Shown: positions 20,274 to 33,559, counted from the first letter of the stretch. The stretch: 64,000 nt of DNA from Brachionus manjavacas (GCA_019054805.1 JAHQIY010000002.1:2170001-2234000); one strand, 5' to 3'. Notes: a model not told the origin generated them from the sequence alone. Program-made: numbers and translations.

Positions 20274-23200
20274 TTTAAATTTTATCTATTCAAAAATTTT
20301 TCTTTTTTTTATTCTTTTTTTTAAATCAATACAAAACAATATAAAAATATCTAAATTAAAATTTAGTTATTAGATTGGGTTTTGTGGCAAGAAATGAGCT
20401 CGAAACCGGTTTAATTATGTACGCTATTTTTTTTTTTTTTCAAAAGCTTAAACAATCAAGTCGATAGCGGACAAAACCTGTAATTTAACCTTTAGTTAAG
20501 TGTTCAAGTGAAATGTGTATGTTAGAAATAAAAATTGAGAAAAAGAGAGAGAGGAAAAATATGAAGATGTTCAAAATACAAAATGAAGTTCGATGATCAC
20601 AGTTAAGGGCATACCCCCTCTTGGTTTAAAAACTAACTGTTAGACACGACCAAAATTTTGTCTTCATGTTAAACTAAAAATTATCTATAAAATTAAACAA
20701 TTAATTTAAATAAAAAAATTCTTTAGTTTTCATTTTTTTTCAATAAACCTCACAATTGATTAAAAATTTAATTATGACGGCCAGGACTCATTTCTAGTCT
20801 ATAGCCTTGTTTCTTTCTGTTGATCAAACCGTTATTTTTGTTTCGCCATTTTTAACAGAATCTCTAATTGAACTTCTTGATAATTATCATAATGCTATTT
20901 ATATTGACTATCTTGGAAAAAAAAATAATCTAGATTCGCCAGCTCAAATTAGTCTTCACTTGTATTATAAAAAATAGTGGTTTTAGATTAAAAATAAGCT
21001 TCACACATTCAATTATTTTCCATCATAAAGATATGGTGCCTAATTTAGGTCCGCTTATTACAATTTTTGGTTTTTTTCTCTTTTAGTTAAAATTCCATAT
21101 TGATATAGAGCCAAATTATATTTCCCATATATAAACATAAAATAATAAAAAATTCTTATTGATTTTGAACTTAACAAAAAATTATAATTTTTATCAGCTA
21201 TTGGCTACTCATCTACAAATGCTTCTCTTTGAAATCTGATCAATTATCTGTATCGGCGATTGATAAACTTAGCTATGATTCTCTCACTATTCGAGCTGAC
21301 CAGTTATTTGGCTTAGCTAATAATGTCAACATTTTTGTCACTTTTTAGGAAAATTGATAAAATTTCCGGCATCTTAGAAAGCCATTTGCTATAAAGATAA
21401 AAAAATCTAGAAAAACTTTATTCAGAAAAGCTAATAAATTTTGGATAGATTATTCTAAAAAAATTGTCTTAGTCAGCAATACCTAACGCTATACTCTCTT
21501 CTTTCAATGACGATGAAAATTAATCACAAAAAACAAAAAACCAGGTGGATACGGCACGAAAGAAAGGAAGCACGTTTCGAACAAGTTCTGGTTTTTTAGC
21601 TAATCTTTCATAGAAAATAAAAATGGAGTCGATTTATTCGGCGTGCAAAAACGCTATTTCACTTTTATATATTTTGTTTTCATCTTATGTTGAATTCTTC
21701 ATATTTTGAAAGCATAATTTCTATTTTCATATTAAAAAATTCTTTCTCCCATCGTCTAGTAATAATAAAAAAGATAACACCAAGCTAATACACATAATAC
21801 TTAGTTTTTTATTTCACTATCTAAAATTCAATTTTAATATCCGAGTTTCAAATTTTGAAACAAGCAAATAATTTTAGTACATTTTTGCTAGCTGACTAAT
21901 AGCTGCAATCATAAAATGTAGCTATTTTTGAAAATTGCTTTGAGCATAAATTGCATGCTAAACTTTCGAGAGGAAAACTCGAAAAAATAAAACTTGGATT
22001 TAAATAATTTCATTAAGAATAACCCTTCTGTAATTGTTGAAATATTTTATGCTTAATTAAATAGTGTCTGCATTGATTTAGGTAATCTACTGTACAAACT
22101 TAATTTGCTCTACAATGAAAAATTCAAAAACTGCTTTTATTTACTTTGAAATTTACTGACCCGTCTCTAGACAAATTCAACCAATTTAGGCTTGGAAAAA
22201 AATTAACCCAAAAATTCGCCATCTATCTTGCTTGTTTGAAAAATCCCTCTTTTTAAAATAGCTTGCTTATTAATTTTTACATTTTATTCAGGTAGAATTA
22301 ATAATTAACAATATTTACATAAGCCTAAATTGAAGTCATAAAATTTTTCAAACATCAAGCTTTATCCTTGGCGAACGTGCTGCTCTCTTTCGAACCTTTT
22401 CCTAAATGAGTGTTAGTAGCTAATGGTTCTGCAATTATTGAATATTTTTTTAAATTTTTTGTTTATTAATTTTTACTGATAAGTTTTCTACATAGACTAG
22501 TAATTACCAAATTTTTAGTTCTATTTTTTTTGGTGAATAAATTTGATTAAAACTATCTAAAAGGCTTTGTTTGAATTGGAGATTAAACTTTTTGCACTGA
22601 AGCATCTCTGAGAGCGAAATAAATGTTTGACCTATAATGAAAAGATTTTGCCGGACATATGCGGACTTCGCCGAATTCTAGTTTCTTACTGCTTTGAGTT
22701 AATCTAATCGCAAACAGATTTATCCGATGTTTGCTCATTGTTTTAGAATAAGTTTGTTTATAGGTCAAATTCTTTACTAGAGATTGAGAGGAAGATAATT
22801 GAAAGTCTAGGAGAATGATAATCGACGATTCTAGCAGAATATAAGTAAAAGTGGTCTGCTGGAACTGGTCGAGAATAGCATATAAAATAGATAAATCAAA
22901 TATTTTCTTAGCCTATTGATTATTAGAAAAATAAAAATGAATTGAAAACCGATCATTTAAGCTTCAACAACGAACTATCTATCTACCATTATGTGTACAC
23001 TTTTCATTTTCAAACAAAAAAACATACTTTCTGAAATTTTAGCTGTTTTATACTTGATTTATAAAAATAAAATTATTTCAGTTTAATTAATCATCTAACA
23101 TCCTCTCAACGTTATTCATTTGAGGTGATCAAAACACCAAAGCAGGTACTAATACAGCACAAGTATAGCTCAAAATTTGTCTTGGCTTTTAATTTTGCCT

Positions 23201-26200
23201 TTTCTTATTAAGAGCTTGTTGAACACCATTATCTTATCGTTTAATTTTTTATCTTAATTTTAAATTTTGATTACCAAACTAATTTTATAGTCTAAAATTA
23301 ATTATTATCTTTTCTTTATTTTAACATTTGATTTTGATTAAAGATTTTTAATAGATCAAATATATCAAACTTCAATAAACTCAAATTTAATTTGTTTATA
23401 TATTGATTTCTGCTCAATTTCTTAAATCCTTAGCCTTTAGAAATTAATTCTATCATATCACGATTAGCCTGTTGATCCAGTCTGTTCAGAAACAAGAAAA
23501 TATTTACTTATAAATTCAATATTTTTTTAGTATTTTTTCTTATAAAGTAAATATTTAATAGCTCGAAAAAAAAAGTAAAAAAATATTTTTTAAAACTTGA
23601 ATTAAATTTAACAGTTGACTACAATGAAGACTATACAATTAGAACTGGTTTTCTGGGCTAAATTATATTTCTGACAAATAAATAAAGGATCTGTGATTTT
23701 AAATACAAAATTTGAAAGCTTTTTTAAGACAAATCAAAACAAATTAAAATGATACAAATAAAGATAACAGTTTTGATAGAAAAAAAATTCCTAAAACCGT
23801 TCTACTGTTTAAAAATGACTCTTGAAATCTTCATTTTGTTTCAAAATTAATTATCCAAAATATTGGATATTGATATCATATTACCAATAATTATCAAGTA
23901 AAAAAAAAATTGGCTTTAAATTAGACCAAAATTAACTTTTTTTCAAAAAAAATCTTGAAACTATTAAACTTAAAATGCAAATAAACTACATTCAAAGTAT
24001 TTTAACAATTTTAGGATGCAGATTTTTGGTGCAAGCTAAGTCGAATGCTCTAAAGCAGCCCGAATATGATTGAATCTTTTTTAATTAGTTGACATAGAAA
24101 CAAATTAAAATTCATTTTAAATTTTAAAGAAAGGTGCTATTCAAAAAATCAATATTTGCTTGTAATAAAGCCCTTCTGAGACAAAAACCTTATCGAATTT
24201 AAAGCAAATTCTAGTAAAAATCGAGTAGCATATGATAAAAATTAACTTTCTACTTAAGATAATTGAACTAGATTAGCAGACTTTTCTATTTATGCCGAAT
24301 ACTCTGGTGATTTAATTAAAATGAAACTCGAACCAAATTTTTTGATAATTTTGTTTGTTTTATTTTTCGAAATTTGATACAAATTTTGTTTATTTGGACA
24401 ATTTTAAACATTTTTTTTTGAATTTTGATCAATCTTGGTAAATCGACTTCCTTTTTTGTGTTGGTCACTTGAAATATCGATTTTTGGATCCATTGTTAGT
24501 TCAATATTTAATTTTAAACAAAGTCTGTAAACAAAAATCTCTTCCTGTTCATGAATTCTGTATTCAATTGTGAATGTTCAGTTAGTTTTAGCATAGAATT
24601 ATAATTGAGAATGGATATCGATTTTTCATTTATGCCCAATACAAAATTTGCTCAATGTTTGATGCCAAATTGTTCTGGATGATTGATGAAAAAATAAATT
24701 ATAACTCGTGAGCAACTATTTATAAACGAGCCGATTTGCCTTTTGGCAAGTCATATATCAACAATTCAGCTGAGAAAAAAGTACTTTTTAAACTTTGTTT
24801 AACAATGAATGAATTCCAGCAAAAGCTCAGCTCGTGAGATAACAATTGCCGTGTTGTGTTCTTAAGAATTATTGATCTTAATAGAAATAATTAAAATCAT
24901 GCAGAGTTTAAATTAAAATTTGATCAAAATAATGAAAAGAAAGAATGATTTATTGAGAGCCATTTATAAAAAGAATAAAAAAATTCTAAATTAATTATTT
25001 TAGGGGTCATTTTAGCCAAACAGTTCTTTATTTAAAATGAAAGACCAAATAGTACTCTATTAATCATAAATTCGAATTTACGTCACACAAATTTAATTAA
25101 AAAAATATATGATTACTTTTTAAATATTTATTTTAAAAATTGTTTATTTTTTTATCACTAATTCTTTCTTAATAAGTAATAGTCTAAAAATAATTAAAAC
25201 AAAATCAAGCATTCCTTTTGCTTTTTATTATTTCCATGCTTGAAAAATCATATAAAAAATAGTTTAATCATTGAATTTTTTAAATTGCTATATTTTTAAT
25301 GATTTTTTTATTAGAAATCGATTATTGTTTTTTTTTTTCTAACTGGCCTTCTTTTTAAATCTCGATAATTAAAAAAAAACGTTTTATTAAAAAAAAGTGT
25401 CAAAAATACCAAAAAAAACATTAAACTTTAAAATCTAGCTATTTTTTCTTAACAAATAAATTATTAATTTACTTAAAACATTGAAACTGAAGAAATTTTT
25501 AAATAAAACATTTTTATGAATTAAAGTTACCCTATTTAGTATAATTTCTTAGATTTGACAAAATTTGACAACTCATCAAATTAAACATCACCAAATTCTG
25601 ATTTTACATGTATTGAAATAATTTCCAACTTTTATTTATTTTTCTTTTGTTATTTAATTTAAGCTTATTTGATGAGAACAGATCGATAAAATATTTTAAT
25701 TTTCTTAACCAAAATCAAAGAAGAATAAAATTGTACTAATCATAAAATTTCCATAAATTTCAAATATTTATTAATTTCATTTTTATTAAAATAATTCCAT
25801 TGAAACGTCAAAAATTCTCAAGAGCAATAAAAAATAAAGTTTGGATGACTAGTTGGTGTGCTCTGAGAAAATCATTATCTATAGTAGAATTTATTTTAGC
25901 TATTGTAGTCACTTTTAAAAAATTTAATTAGTTTCTATTATTGTAAATATGATACCTTAAATGTATATTTTCGAATTGTAATTCAATAATAATCTGATCT
26001 CAAACTTAACCGATTTCTATTTAAAAGTCTAAAAACTTTGATTAAATTTCAACAAATTTTTCTATTTTATTATGAATTGTTTTCATTTGAAAATCCGACC
26101 CATGAATCATTTGAATCTTATCTTAAATTACCTAGCATAAACTTTTAAAATCTAATTCAAATTTCATCAAAATTTTTTAGTTTGTAAATTAAGTTTGATA

Positions 26201-27307
26201 TTTTCAGAGTTAATTAATAGCCTAATTTAATCTTTAAATAACAATTATTAATTTTTTTTACCATGTTTACTTATTTGAGTTACATATAAATAATTCCCTA
26301 AAAATTTTGATTTGTTTATCAAATCGTATTATAAAGACTTTTTTTACCTAAATCTACAAAATTTTATCTCGGGGATTAGACAAGACGATGTAAAAACAAA
26401 AAATATGGATTATTTATCTGAATAAACAATCTCTATGAGATATAATCCTAGTATTTCTTTGAATTAGTTTTAATTTAAAAAATGAGTTTTTCTGATGCAG
26501 CATTTTCACTATTGGAATTAGGAAAAATCCATGAAATTGTTTATTTTTATCAATATTCAATATACTAATCAAATAAAATATGCTTTTTTAGAGCTATGAA
26601 TTGTTAAGTCATCACAACTTAAATTATTTAATTTCAGAATATAAAAGTTTAGTCGATACAATACGATTATCAATTTGAAAAATCAAATATTGCTTAGTAT
26701 AGATATTTCCATTTTATTAATATTTATGTTATTTTTTGATTTTTTAATAATTTTTTTCATAATAATAAAGTTTTATTTATTTTTTAAATTATTATTTTTA
26801 TTTATTATTATTATTGTTATTAATTGGATTTTTATTTTTTTATGAAAATTAAATAAATGAGAATCGAATTAATTTTGTATATAAAAAATTATCGAAAAAA
26901 GAAAGACAATTGAAAATCACTATACTGTTTGAGTTATCTTTGATTAAGGGTTTTTTTTTAGTTGCTAAAATATTTCGGAAATCTATTTTTAAACTAAAAT
27001 TTAATTAAAAAAATGAAATACGAAATTATTGAAGGCATTGAAGGTAATTTTTTTGATAAGAGAGCAATTGATTGAGTCGAATCATGTACTATTGAAATTT
27101 TTATCTAGAAATATTTTCAGTTAATTAAATTAAGTTGAATGTGAAAAAAAATAGAGGAAATATTTTTCGTTTATCTTCAATTTAGCATTTATTAGAAATT
27201 AAGCATGTATTGAAATTCGATAAGAGAAAGATAGTAAGACATAAAATTAATTCAAAACATTTATTTAAATAGTCAAAAAAAATAAAAATTTTTCTAATTA
27301 AACAAAA
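20274..27307. other. 7-kb stretch without a supported gene
   Basis: DNA between the spectrin start codon and the acetyl-CoA synthetase stop. It presumably contains the spectrin promoter and 5' UTR near 20280-20600. I find no ORF with recognisable protein character. A few stop-free runs of about 45-50 codons at 20796-21340 are in three different frames without convincing joins. No tRNA, long inverted repeat or LINE piece was recognised. Confidence 0.5.
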
Positions 27308-29928
27308 CTAATTAATTCCTTTAAGTTTTTTATATTTAGCTGTTATTTCATCTAATAAAGATGGATCGAATAAAGTTGACGTGTCACCCATTTCGTCAAA
27401 TTTATTTGTAGCTATTTTTCTCAATACTCGTCGCATAATTTTCCCAGACCGTGTTTTCGGCAAGTTAGAAACAAACTAAATTTAAATTTAACAAAAAAAT
27501 TATTTCTTATTTGACAATCTAAATTTTGGAGTAAAATAACATTAAATAATGAAACACCTCAGTAAATTTTTCTAATAGTCCAAAATCAGTTCTGTATCAT
27601 CTGCTTCTTTCAATGTATCACCATAATCCAGCTTTTGCAAAAAAATTCCAAAAAATGCACACACATTTAATTGTATATAAATAACATTCCAGAATATTTG
27701 CAAAAGCTAGATCTTGGTGATAAATTAAATGTACCAGTTGATACAATTAACAATACCAAATTTGAGCTTTAAGTAAAAAAGCTATCCAGATCTTTCATTT
27801 TTGTTCGTTTTTTCTTCCAAAATTCACTTTATTGCTATTATTTTTAATCTTACTAAGAAATAATGCGGTACAGCATAGCCGGCAATTTTAGACTTAACCA
27901 ATGCTTTTAACTCTTTTGCCACTTCTTCCTCATTAAAATCATTATCACTTCTTAGAGTTAGAAAAGCAAATATTCCTTCTCCCAGCGTGTCATGCGGAAA
28001 TCCGACCACTGCAGACTCAGAGACATGATGGCTTTCGTCCAGTACGTCTTCGACCTCAGCTGTTCCGATTCTATGACCACTAACATTAATAACATCATCA
28101 ACGCGACCAGTTATTTGAAAATGGCGATCATTATCAACATGGGAACCATCTCCTGTGAAGTAATAGCCTGGATAAGGTCTAAGATATGTATTAATAAAAC
28201 GTTGATGATCGCCATAAATTGTTCTGGCCATACTTGGCCATGGTTTTTTGATACACAAAATACCTTCAGTGTTTTTTGGCTCTTTTTCATTTCCCTTTAA
28301 TAAATTTTTTTATTTTTCTCTAATAAATATATTTGTGAAAAATTGAATTAACAACTTTTTCATCTAAAAGAACAGCATCAATTCCAAAAAATGGTCTCAT
28401 AGCCATCGCTGGTTTAATTTGATCATTTTTACCACAAGGTAATGGAGCTATCATTAGACTTCCTGTTTCAGTTTGCCACCATGTATCAGTTATTTTACAG
28501 CGTTTTTGGCCTACTATCTCATCATACCAATGCCAAGCTTCGTGATTAATAGGCTCCCCAACGGATCCTAAAAGTTTCAAGCTAGAAAGATCATAGTTTT
28601 TCAACCATTCATCACCATTTTTAATTAACAAACGTATCGATGTGGGAGCAATGTACAATTGATTTATTTTTAGTCGCTGAATTGTTTCCCAATAACGACT
28701 TGGATTTGGATAGATCGGAGAACTTTCGAATAAAACAGTGGTTCCTCCATTGCACAATGGAGCATATACAATGTATGTGTGACCAGTAATCCAGCCAACA
28801 TCGGCCAAACAGCCGAATACATCATCTTGTTCAAAATTAAAAGCAATCTTTTAAAAAAAAAGACCAAATAAAATCCTAAAAAAAAATTTTTTTTATTACT
28901 TGATGACTAAAAGCAGATTGAAGAATGTAACCCGCTTGAGCATGAACAAGACCTTTTGGTTTTCCAGTGCTTCCCGAAGTATAAAGCATGAATAAAGGAT
29001 CGTTTGCATCCATTATTTCGGGTTGACATTCCGAAGATAATTGGTCCAAAACGTCATCAATTACAATATCTTTTTCAGCATTAAATTCAAATTTGTTTTC
29101 AGTTCTTTTATAAACTAAAACATTTTTAACTGACGGACACATCTTAATGGCCTCATCTACAGTTTTTTTTAAGTTTATGATTTTTCCTCCACGTACTGCT
29201 TGATTTGCCGTAATCACAATTTTACAATTAGCTTTGCAATTTTTATTTAATTTGAACAAAAATTAAATAATACTTAAATACCATCATTTATCCTAGAAGC
29301 TAAAGATTCAGAGGAAAAGCCGGCAAACACAATGCTATGAATGGCACCGATGCGAGCACAAGCCATCATACACGCAACAGTCATTGAACATGTAGGCATG
29401 TAAAAAGCAACTCTATCTCCTTTTTGGACACCACATGATTTTAAAAGATTTGCCATTTTGTTCATCATTTTATAAAGTTGTCTATTTAAGTAGAAAATTA
29501 TTCATTAAAGAAGTAAAAGAAAATTATATAATTTACTCATAAGTAACTGATTCGTGAAAGCCTGGCTCATCTTTTTCCCATAATAAGGCAATTTTATTTG
29601 GGTTTTTTTGATAATGACGATCTACACAGTTAACTGACACATTTAGCTTTCCGTCCAGGAACCATTGTGAATTGTAATTTTCCAAGTCACTAAATTTGGC
29701 GCCATTATTCACTTTATTAAATGGCTTGAACCAATCGAGTCGGTTTTTAGCTAATGTTCCCCAAAAATGATCAGAATTTTCAATGCTGTACTTGTGCAGA
29801 TCCTCATAGCTTTTTATAGATTTTGGAAATTCACTTAATTCAGGAAATTTCGCCGTTAAAAATGTACGCAATTGAATTAAGGTTAAGCTTGAGCCAAATT
29901 TGTCGCTTATACATTTCAATTTAAGCAT
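27308..29928 (-). CDS. ACSS: Acetyl-CoA synthetase (AMP-forming), 6 exons
   Basis: Makes acetyl-CoA from acetate, ATP and CoA through an acetyl-AMP intermediate. Exons on the minus strand: 29928-29537, 29481-29282, 29231-28900, 28847-28356, 28294-27854, 27475-27308; all phases fit, giving 674 aa, normal for ACSS. The ATP-binding P-loop-like [11 protein letters not shown] lies at about residues 281-291. Further motifs are [21 protein letters not shown] (adenylate binding), [20 protein letters not shown] (hinge), and near the C-terminus [11 protein letters not shown], whose last-but-few Lys is the catalytic, acetylation-regulated lysine. The first about 30 residues are basic and hydroxylated, so a mitochondrial (ACSS1-like) form is possible; cytosolic ACSS2 cannot be excluded. 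The last intron holds an inverted repeat. Confidence 0.95.
27597..27745. repeat. MITE-like inverted repeat in the last intron of ACSS
   Basis: The left arm (27597-27650) and right arm (27689-27745, inverted) share TGTATCA, TATCACCA and AGCTTTTGCAAA in the same order. The arms are about 55 bp with mismatches around a 38-bp centre. A related single arm (TGTATCA ... ATCTAGCTTCTGCAAAC) occurs at 30572-30609. Confidence 0.55.
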
Positions 29929-30896
29929 CTTGATTTTAAACTAGTTTTTTAAAAAATATTTTAGAAAAAATTTGTTTTTCTTATGCAAAATTTAATTCGT
30001 TTTAGAACGCTCTTATATTAAATATTTCAAAAAAAATTTAATGTTTATTTGTTTTCATAAAACTTGAATGTTCTTTTTTTCTTAAAATAAAATTTAAGAA
30101 CAAGATAAAATATTAAAACTATCAAAACAAACGATAAAACATTAAAAAAAACACGCCAAATGTCAAAACCAGTCATTAGATTTTTTTTCTCTAATAAAAA
30201 TTATATTATTTTGCGATCAAACATAAAAATAAATTCGACTTTTAATATTCGAAATTCTTTTTGACACACCTACAAAATAATTTAATCATTTTTTACCTTA
30301 TTAAATTATCATTTAGAAGCATGATACCAAAGTAACAAAAATAAAGACAAATAAGTTTTAAACATAAAATTAAGGCAAAATTTATTATTTGAATTATAAC
30401 TATGCTTTAATAAAAATTTAGCATATTATAAAGATAAGTAAAATTTTGGACAATCAAGATGACTGATCAATAATGGCATTTTAAATTTTACAACAAAAAA
30501 TTCAACAAAAATGAAAATTTTTTTTTCTAAAAGCCCTAAATTGGTTTTATAAACTGCATTAGCTGACACATTTGTTGTATCATTTACCTAAATCTAGCTT
30601 CTGCAAACATAAAATTAAATGTGTATGGATTAAAGAATTATCAAAGAATTTATCTAATTACATATTTTTAAACTAATAATATCGAAATTCAAATTTTAAT
30701 TTTCCTTAATTTATTTAATACAAAAAAACAAATAATTTAAGTAATATCTTTCAAACTCATTTTTTACATTAATTTCAAAGACTAAATAGCAATTTAACTT
30801 TTAATAATAAGAAAATTAAAATTTTATTTAAAATAGACTTGTTTAATAAATTTTATTTAAATTTTTAAAAATTAAAATCCTCACTTAAGGACAAAA
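29929..30896. other. Intergenic spacer, upstream of ACSS
   Basis: AT-rich DNA between the ACSS start codon and the 332-aa gene's stop. It contains one arm-like copy (about 30572-30609) of the inverted repeat in the ACSS intron. An AG acceptor-like site lies just upstream of the ACSS ATG. No gene seen. Confidence 0.5.
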
Positions 30897-31895
30897 CTAT
30901 TTTAAAAACTTTTGTTCGATTCCAAACAAACAAGGTTCATGCATTTCAACTGCCACTCCTGATTTTTCGAAATCGAATTCTTTTAGCTCACCTCCTTCCA
31001 TTAGATTTTCGTAAAAACTTCTCAAATACTTGAGGTTTAAATTTGGCAATTGAACACTTTTATGCCAGTCTATCGACACTTTAAAAATTAATTTCTCAGC
31101 TAAAGTTTCAATTTGAGTTAAATCGTATTCTTTTGGCTGAATGGCCAAGTATTCACTGGAAGCATTTATGTCATTTTTCGCAGCCAAAACTGACATTAGA
31201 GCCAAATGATTAATTATTAACTTTGTCAAATAAAACTTTAGAATTATCGCTTGATTTTCTTCTTCAAAATAGTTCATCTGACCCCTTAACTGTTCAATTC
31301 GAGATGAATTAATGTAAATCTTCTGAAATCCTGCAAAACTATTAAGATTGTAAAATTTGGATTTAAAAAATACAAGCTTTGTTTGTCGAACTGTTTCTAA
31401 CATTGGTTCTAGATTTGTTTCTTTTTTAATAATATTTTCGATCGCGTTTAGAAATATTTTATTTTTTTTTAATTTTTCAAAGAATTCTTCGAAAGAAAAA
31501 ATTTCTTTAAAATAAGGAATAACTTGAATAGAATCAATCTGGTTCAAGTATGCTTCAAATTGCTTTTCTGTTAATTTTGATTTACTCAAGTGCAACAAAA
31601 GAAAATGTGTAGCAATGTTGTCTTCATTACTATCTTTATTTTGTAAAACATCGATTAATTTTTTTACCGCTTTAACTTCGAAAGCTTCGATGGAATTAAA
31701 ATATTTGTTTAGATAAAAATTGGTGACTATCGAATCTTTAAGCTGATTTAATTTTTCATCAGTTATCTGATCGTACTCGAGATCAATTTTTTTCGGAGAT
31801 TTATTTGAGAAAAAATTTACAAAAAATGGTTGAAAACTGAATAATGAATCTTTTTTTGATTTTTTGAAGAAATCGATTAATTTTTCACTAGCCAT
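30897..31895 (-). CDS. Uncharacterised 332-aa protein, intronless
   Basis: Open from ATG (MASEKLIDFFKKSKKDSLFS) to stop with no intron. Not recognised. It is rich in Lys, Phe, Leu and Ile and looks mostly alpha-helical, with no signal peptide and no clear membrane helix, so likely intracellular. There are no obvious catalytic or zinc motifs. The C-terminus (GVAVEMHEPCLFGIEQKFLK) is the most distinctive part. Codon use looks like the neighbouring genes. It is the fifth gene of the compact minus-strand run, 284 bp downstream of POLR2D. It may be a fast-evolving lineage-specific protein or a divergent member of a known helical family. Confidence 0.7.
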   Translation of the reverse strand: MASEKLIDFFKKSKKDSLFSFQPFFVNFFSNKSPKKIDLEYDQITDEKLNQLKDSIVTNFYLNKYFNSIEAFEVKAVKKLIDVLQNKDSNEDNIATHFLLLHLSKSKLTEKQFEAYLNQIDSIQVIPYFKEIFSFEEFFEKLKKNKIFLNAIENIIKKETNLEPMLETVRQTKLVFFKSKFYNLNSFAGFQKIYINSSRIEQLRGQMNYFEEENQAIILKFYLTKLIINHLALMSVLAAKNDINASSEYLAIQPKEYDLTQIETLAEKLIFKVSIDWHKSVQLPNLNLKYLRSFYENLMEGGELKEFDFEKSGVAVEMHEPCLFGIEQKFLK

Positions 31896-32179
31896 GATTA
31901 AAAAAATTTAATTCTTAAAAAGTCTTTAAATAAGGCCTTAAATAACTCTTAAAATATTTGAAATATTTAAATTTTGCATCATCATTTTCTTAAAATAGAT
32001 TGGACTTTCGACAAATTATTTGAATTGTTTAATTTTTTTAAATCCAAATTAATTTTTTTAAATGTGAAATAAATTCAAAATAATTTTATTATAATCAATT
32101 TTAAATTTATTAAGAAATTAATTGATAAAAGATGTTACAAAGCATTATCGAAGATTTATTTTTTATACAGTTTTTCAAA

Positions 32180-32807
32180 TTAACACTGAAAACTTCTTTT
32201 AGTTTGAATATCATCCAAAATTTTTTGAAGATCCTCATTTTCAATTTTATTTTCAAGGCTAAAATTAAAAATAAGATCTTAATTATTGAAAATAAGAAAT
32301 TTTTTTGTTATCACCTTGGAATTAAAGCTTTGGCTTCGTCTGAATCCACTGGACATAAGTTTGCTAGTGAAGCTATCTCAAATTTATGAAAATTAGTCTT
32401 TTGGACCAACATACTAAAAAATTTAAATTTATATTTTGAATTTCTTTTTGTCTTTAATTACTTTCTCACAGCTATAATTGTTTCTTTATTCTTAAATCGA
32501 CTAAAGCGTTCACAGTATTCCAAAGTTTTCATAAAAACAGGAGGCAATTCCTTTTCTTCTTCAGATCTTTCGTTCTGAGCTCGTCTGAAAGAAATAGATT
32601 GAAAATCTAAATTCTCTAATTATTTTCTAAAATTACCTATTTTCCATTAACATGTGAACTTCTGAAATTAAAAGCGTTTCCGCATTTTCAAATTCTGCCG
32701 AATAAAATATTTTAAGCACCTAATGTTTTATAATTGAGTTTACCTTTTGGAAATTTTAACACAGAGGCATCTTCTTCTTGAGGCTTTTGATCCAAGATGT
32801 TTGCCAT
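32180..32807 (-). CDS. POLR2D: RNA polymerase II subunit RPB4, 5 exons
   Basis: RPB4 pairs with RPB7 to form the stalk of RNA polymerase II, used in initiation and mRNA export or decay. Exons on the minus strand: 32807-32744, 32694-32637, 32584-32462, 32413-32315, 32258-32180. Each is short and all phases match. The joined protein is 140 aa (human about 142). Recognisable segments in order: [81 protein letters not shown]. These match the animal RPB4 core almost end to end. Its ATG is only 107 bp downstream of the N6AMT1 stop on the same strand. Confidence 0.95.
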
Positions 32808-32914
32808 TTTTTTTTAAATCTAAATTAATTTTTAATATTTTTTCAGAAAATACTGCACTATAAAGAGGTGGTTAAACCCCTAATAGACTTAAAGAGCTTA
32901 AATAAAATAAAATT

Positions 32915-33559
32915 TTATTTTCTAGTAAATTTAAGGATGAATAAATTCTCAATTCCTGCCCGACGATTCATCACTATTTCCATTTTAAAACCTAAATTAA
33001 ATAACAGTTCTTCAATTTCATTTATTTTGTTTTGTTTCAAAGCGACTAGATAAAAAACTCCATTTTCAGATAATAAATTATTTAATTGAACAAAAACACG
33101 ATCCATAACCTGGCGTCCATCTGAACCTCCGGCCCATGCGGCTTGTAAATTTTTAGATCCTAGTTCTTCAGTTTCAGTCACTACGTATGGTGGATTAAAC
33201 AGTAAAACATCTATTTTGTGAGCTAGTCTGTCCATTAAAGGTACCAATAAATCACAGTTTACTATGTTTATATCATTTTTATTTTTACTAGAAGTTAATT
33301 GGGAAGCCAAGCATGCATCTTTGTTGATGTCTGCAGCAAAAAAAATTGTTTTCTCAGCATCTTTTAGGTGTTTGGCTAAAAAATTTATCACAAGTCCTGA
33401 GCCTGGACCGATTTCAGCGATAATTTGAGGCTCTAATTCATTTAGATATTGGATATCCTTTTCTAATGCATCTAGAAATAAAAATGTGTCTTCGGATGGT
33501 TCGTATATTTTCTCATAATCTTGGTTAGTGAAATGAGAGTAATCTGGTGTTGTAAGCAT
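32915..33559 (-). CDS. N6AMT1: HemK2-type methyltransferase N6AMT1, intronless
   Basis: Class I SAM-dependent methyltransferase of 214 aa (human also 214). Its family, with partner TRMT112, methylates the GGQ glutamine of release factor eRF1. Seen in the sequence: YEPSEDTFLFLDALE near the N-terminus, AEIGPGSGLVINFLA (SAM motif I) at about residues 48-62, and LLFNPPYVVT (the NPPY catalytic motif binding the amide) at about 118-127. Further signatures are AWAGGSDGRQVMDR and a C-terminal RRAGIENLFILKF. All family hallmarks are intact. DNA N6-adenine methylation claims for this family are disputed. Confidence 0.96.
   Translation of the reverse strand: MLTTPDYSHFTNQDYEKIYEPSEDTFLFLDALEKDIQYLNELEPQIIAEIGPGSGLVINFLAKHLKDAEKTIFFAADINKDACLASQLTSSKNKNDINIVNCDLLVPLMDRLAHKIDVLLFNPPYVVTETEELGSKNLQAAWAGGSDGRQVMDRVFVQLNNLLSENGVFYLVALKQNKINEIEELLFNLGFKMEIVMNRRAGIENLFILKFTRK

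Noticed and set aside
20796-21340. Stop-free stretches (for example VDQTVIFVSPFLTESLIELL and SVSAIDKLSYDSLTIRADQL)
   Set aside because: About 45-50 codons each in three different frames with no good splice pairs and no family I recognise. Runs of this length occur by chance.
22583-22768. Minus-strand 61-codon frame in the gene-poor block
   Set aside because: Isolated, no motif, no neighbouring exons, length within chance expectation.
32132-32389. Plus-strand 85-codon frame
   Set aside because: Antisense to the last two POLR2D exons and their intron.
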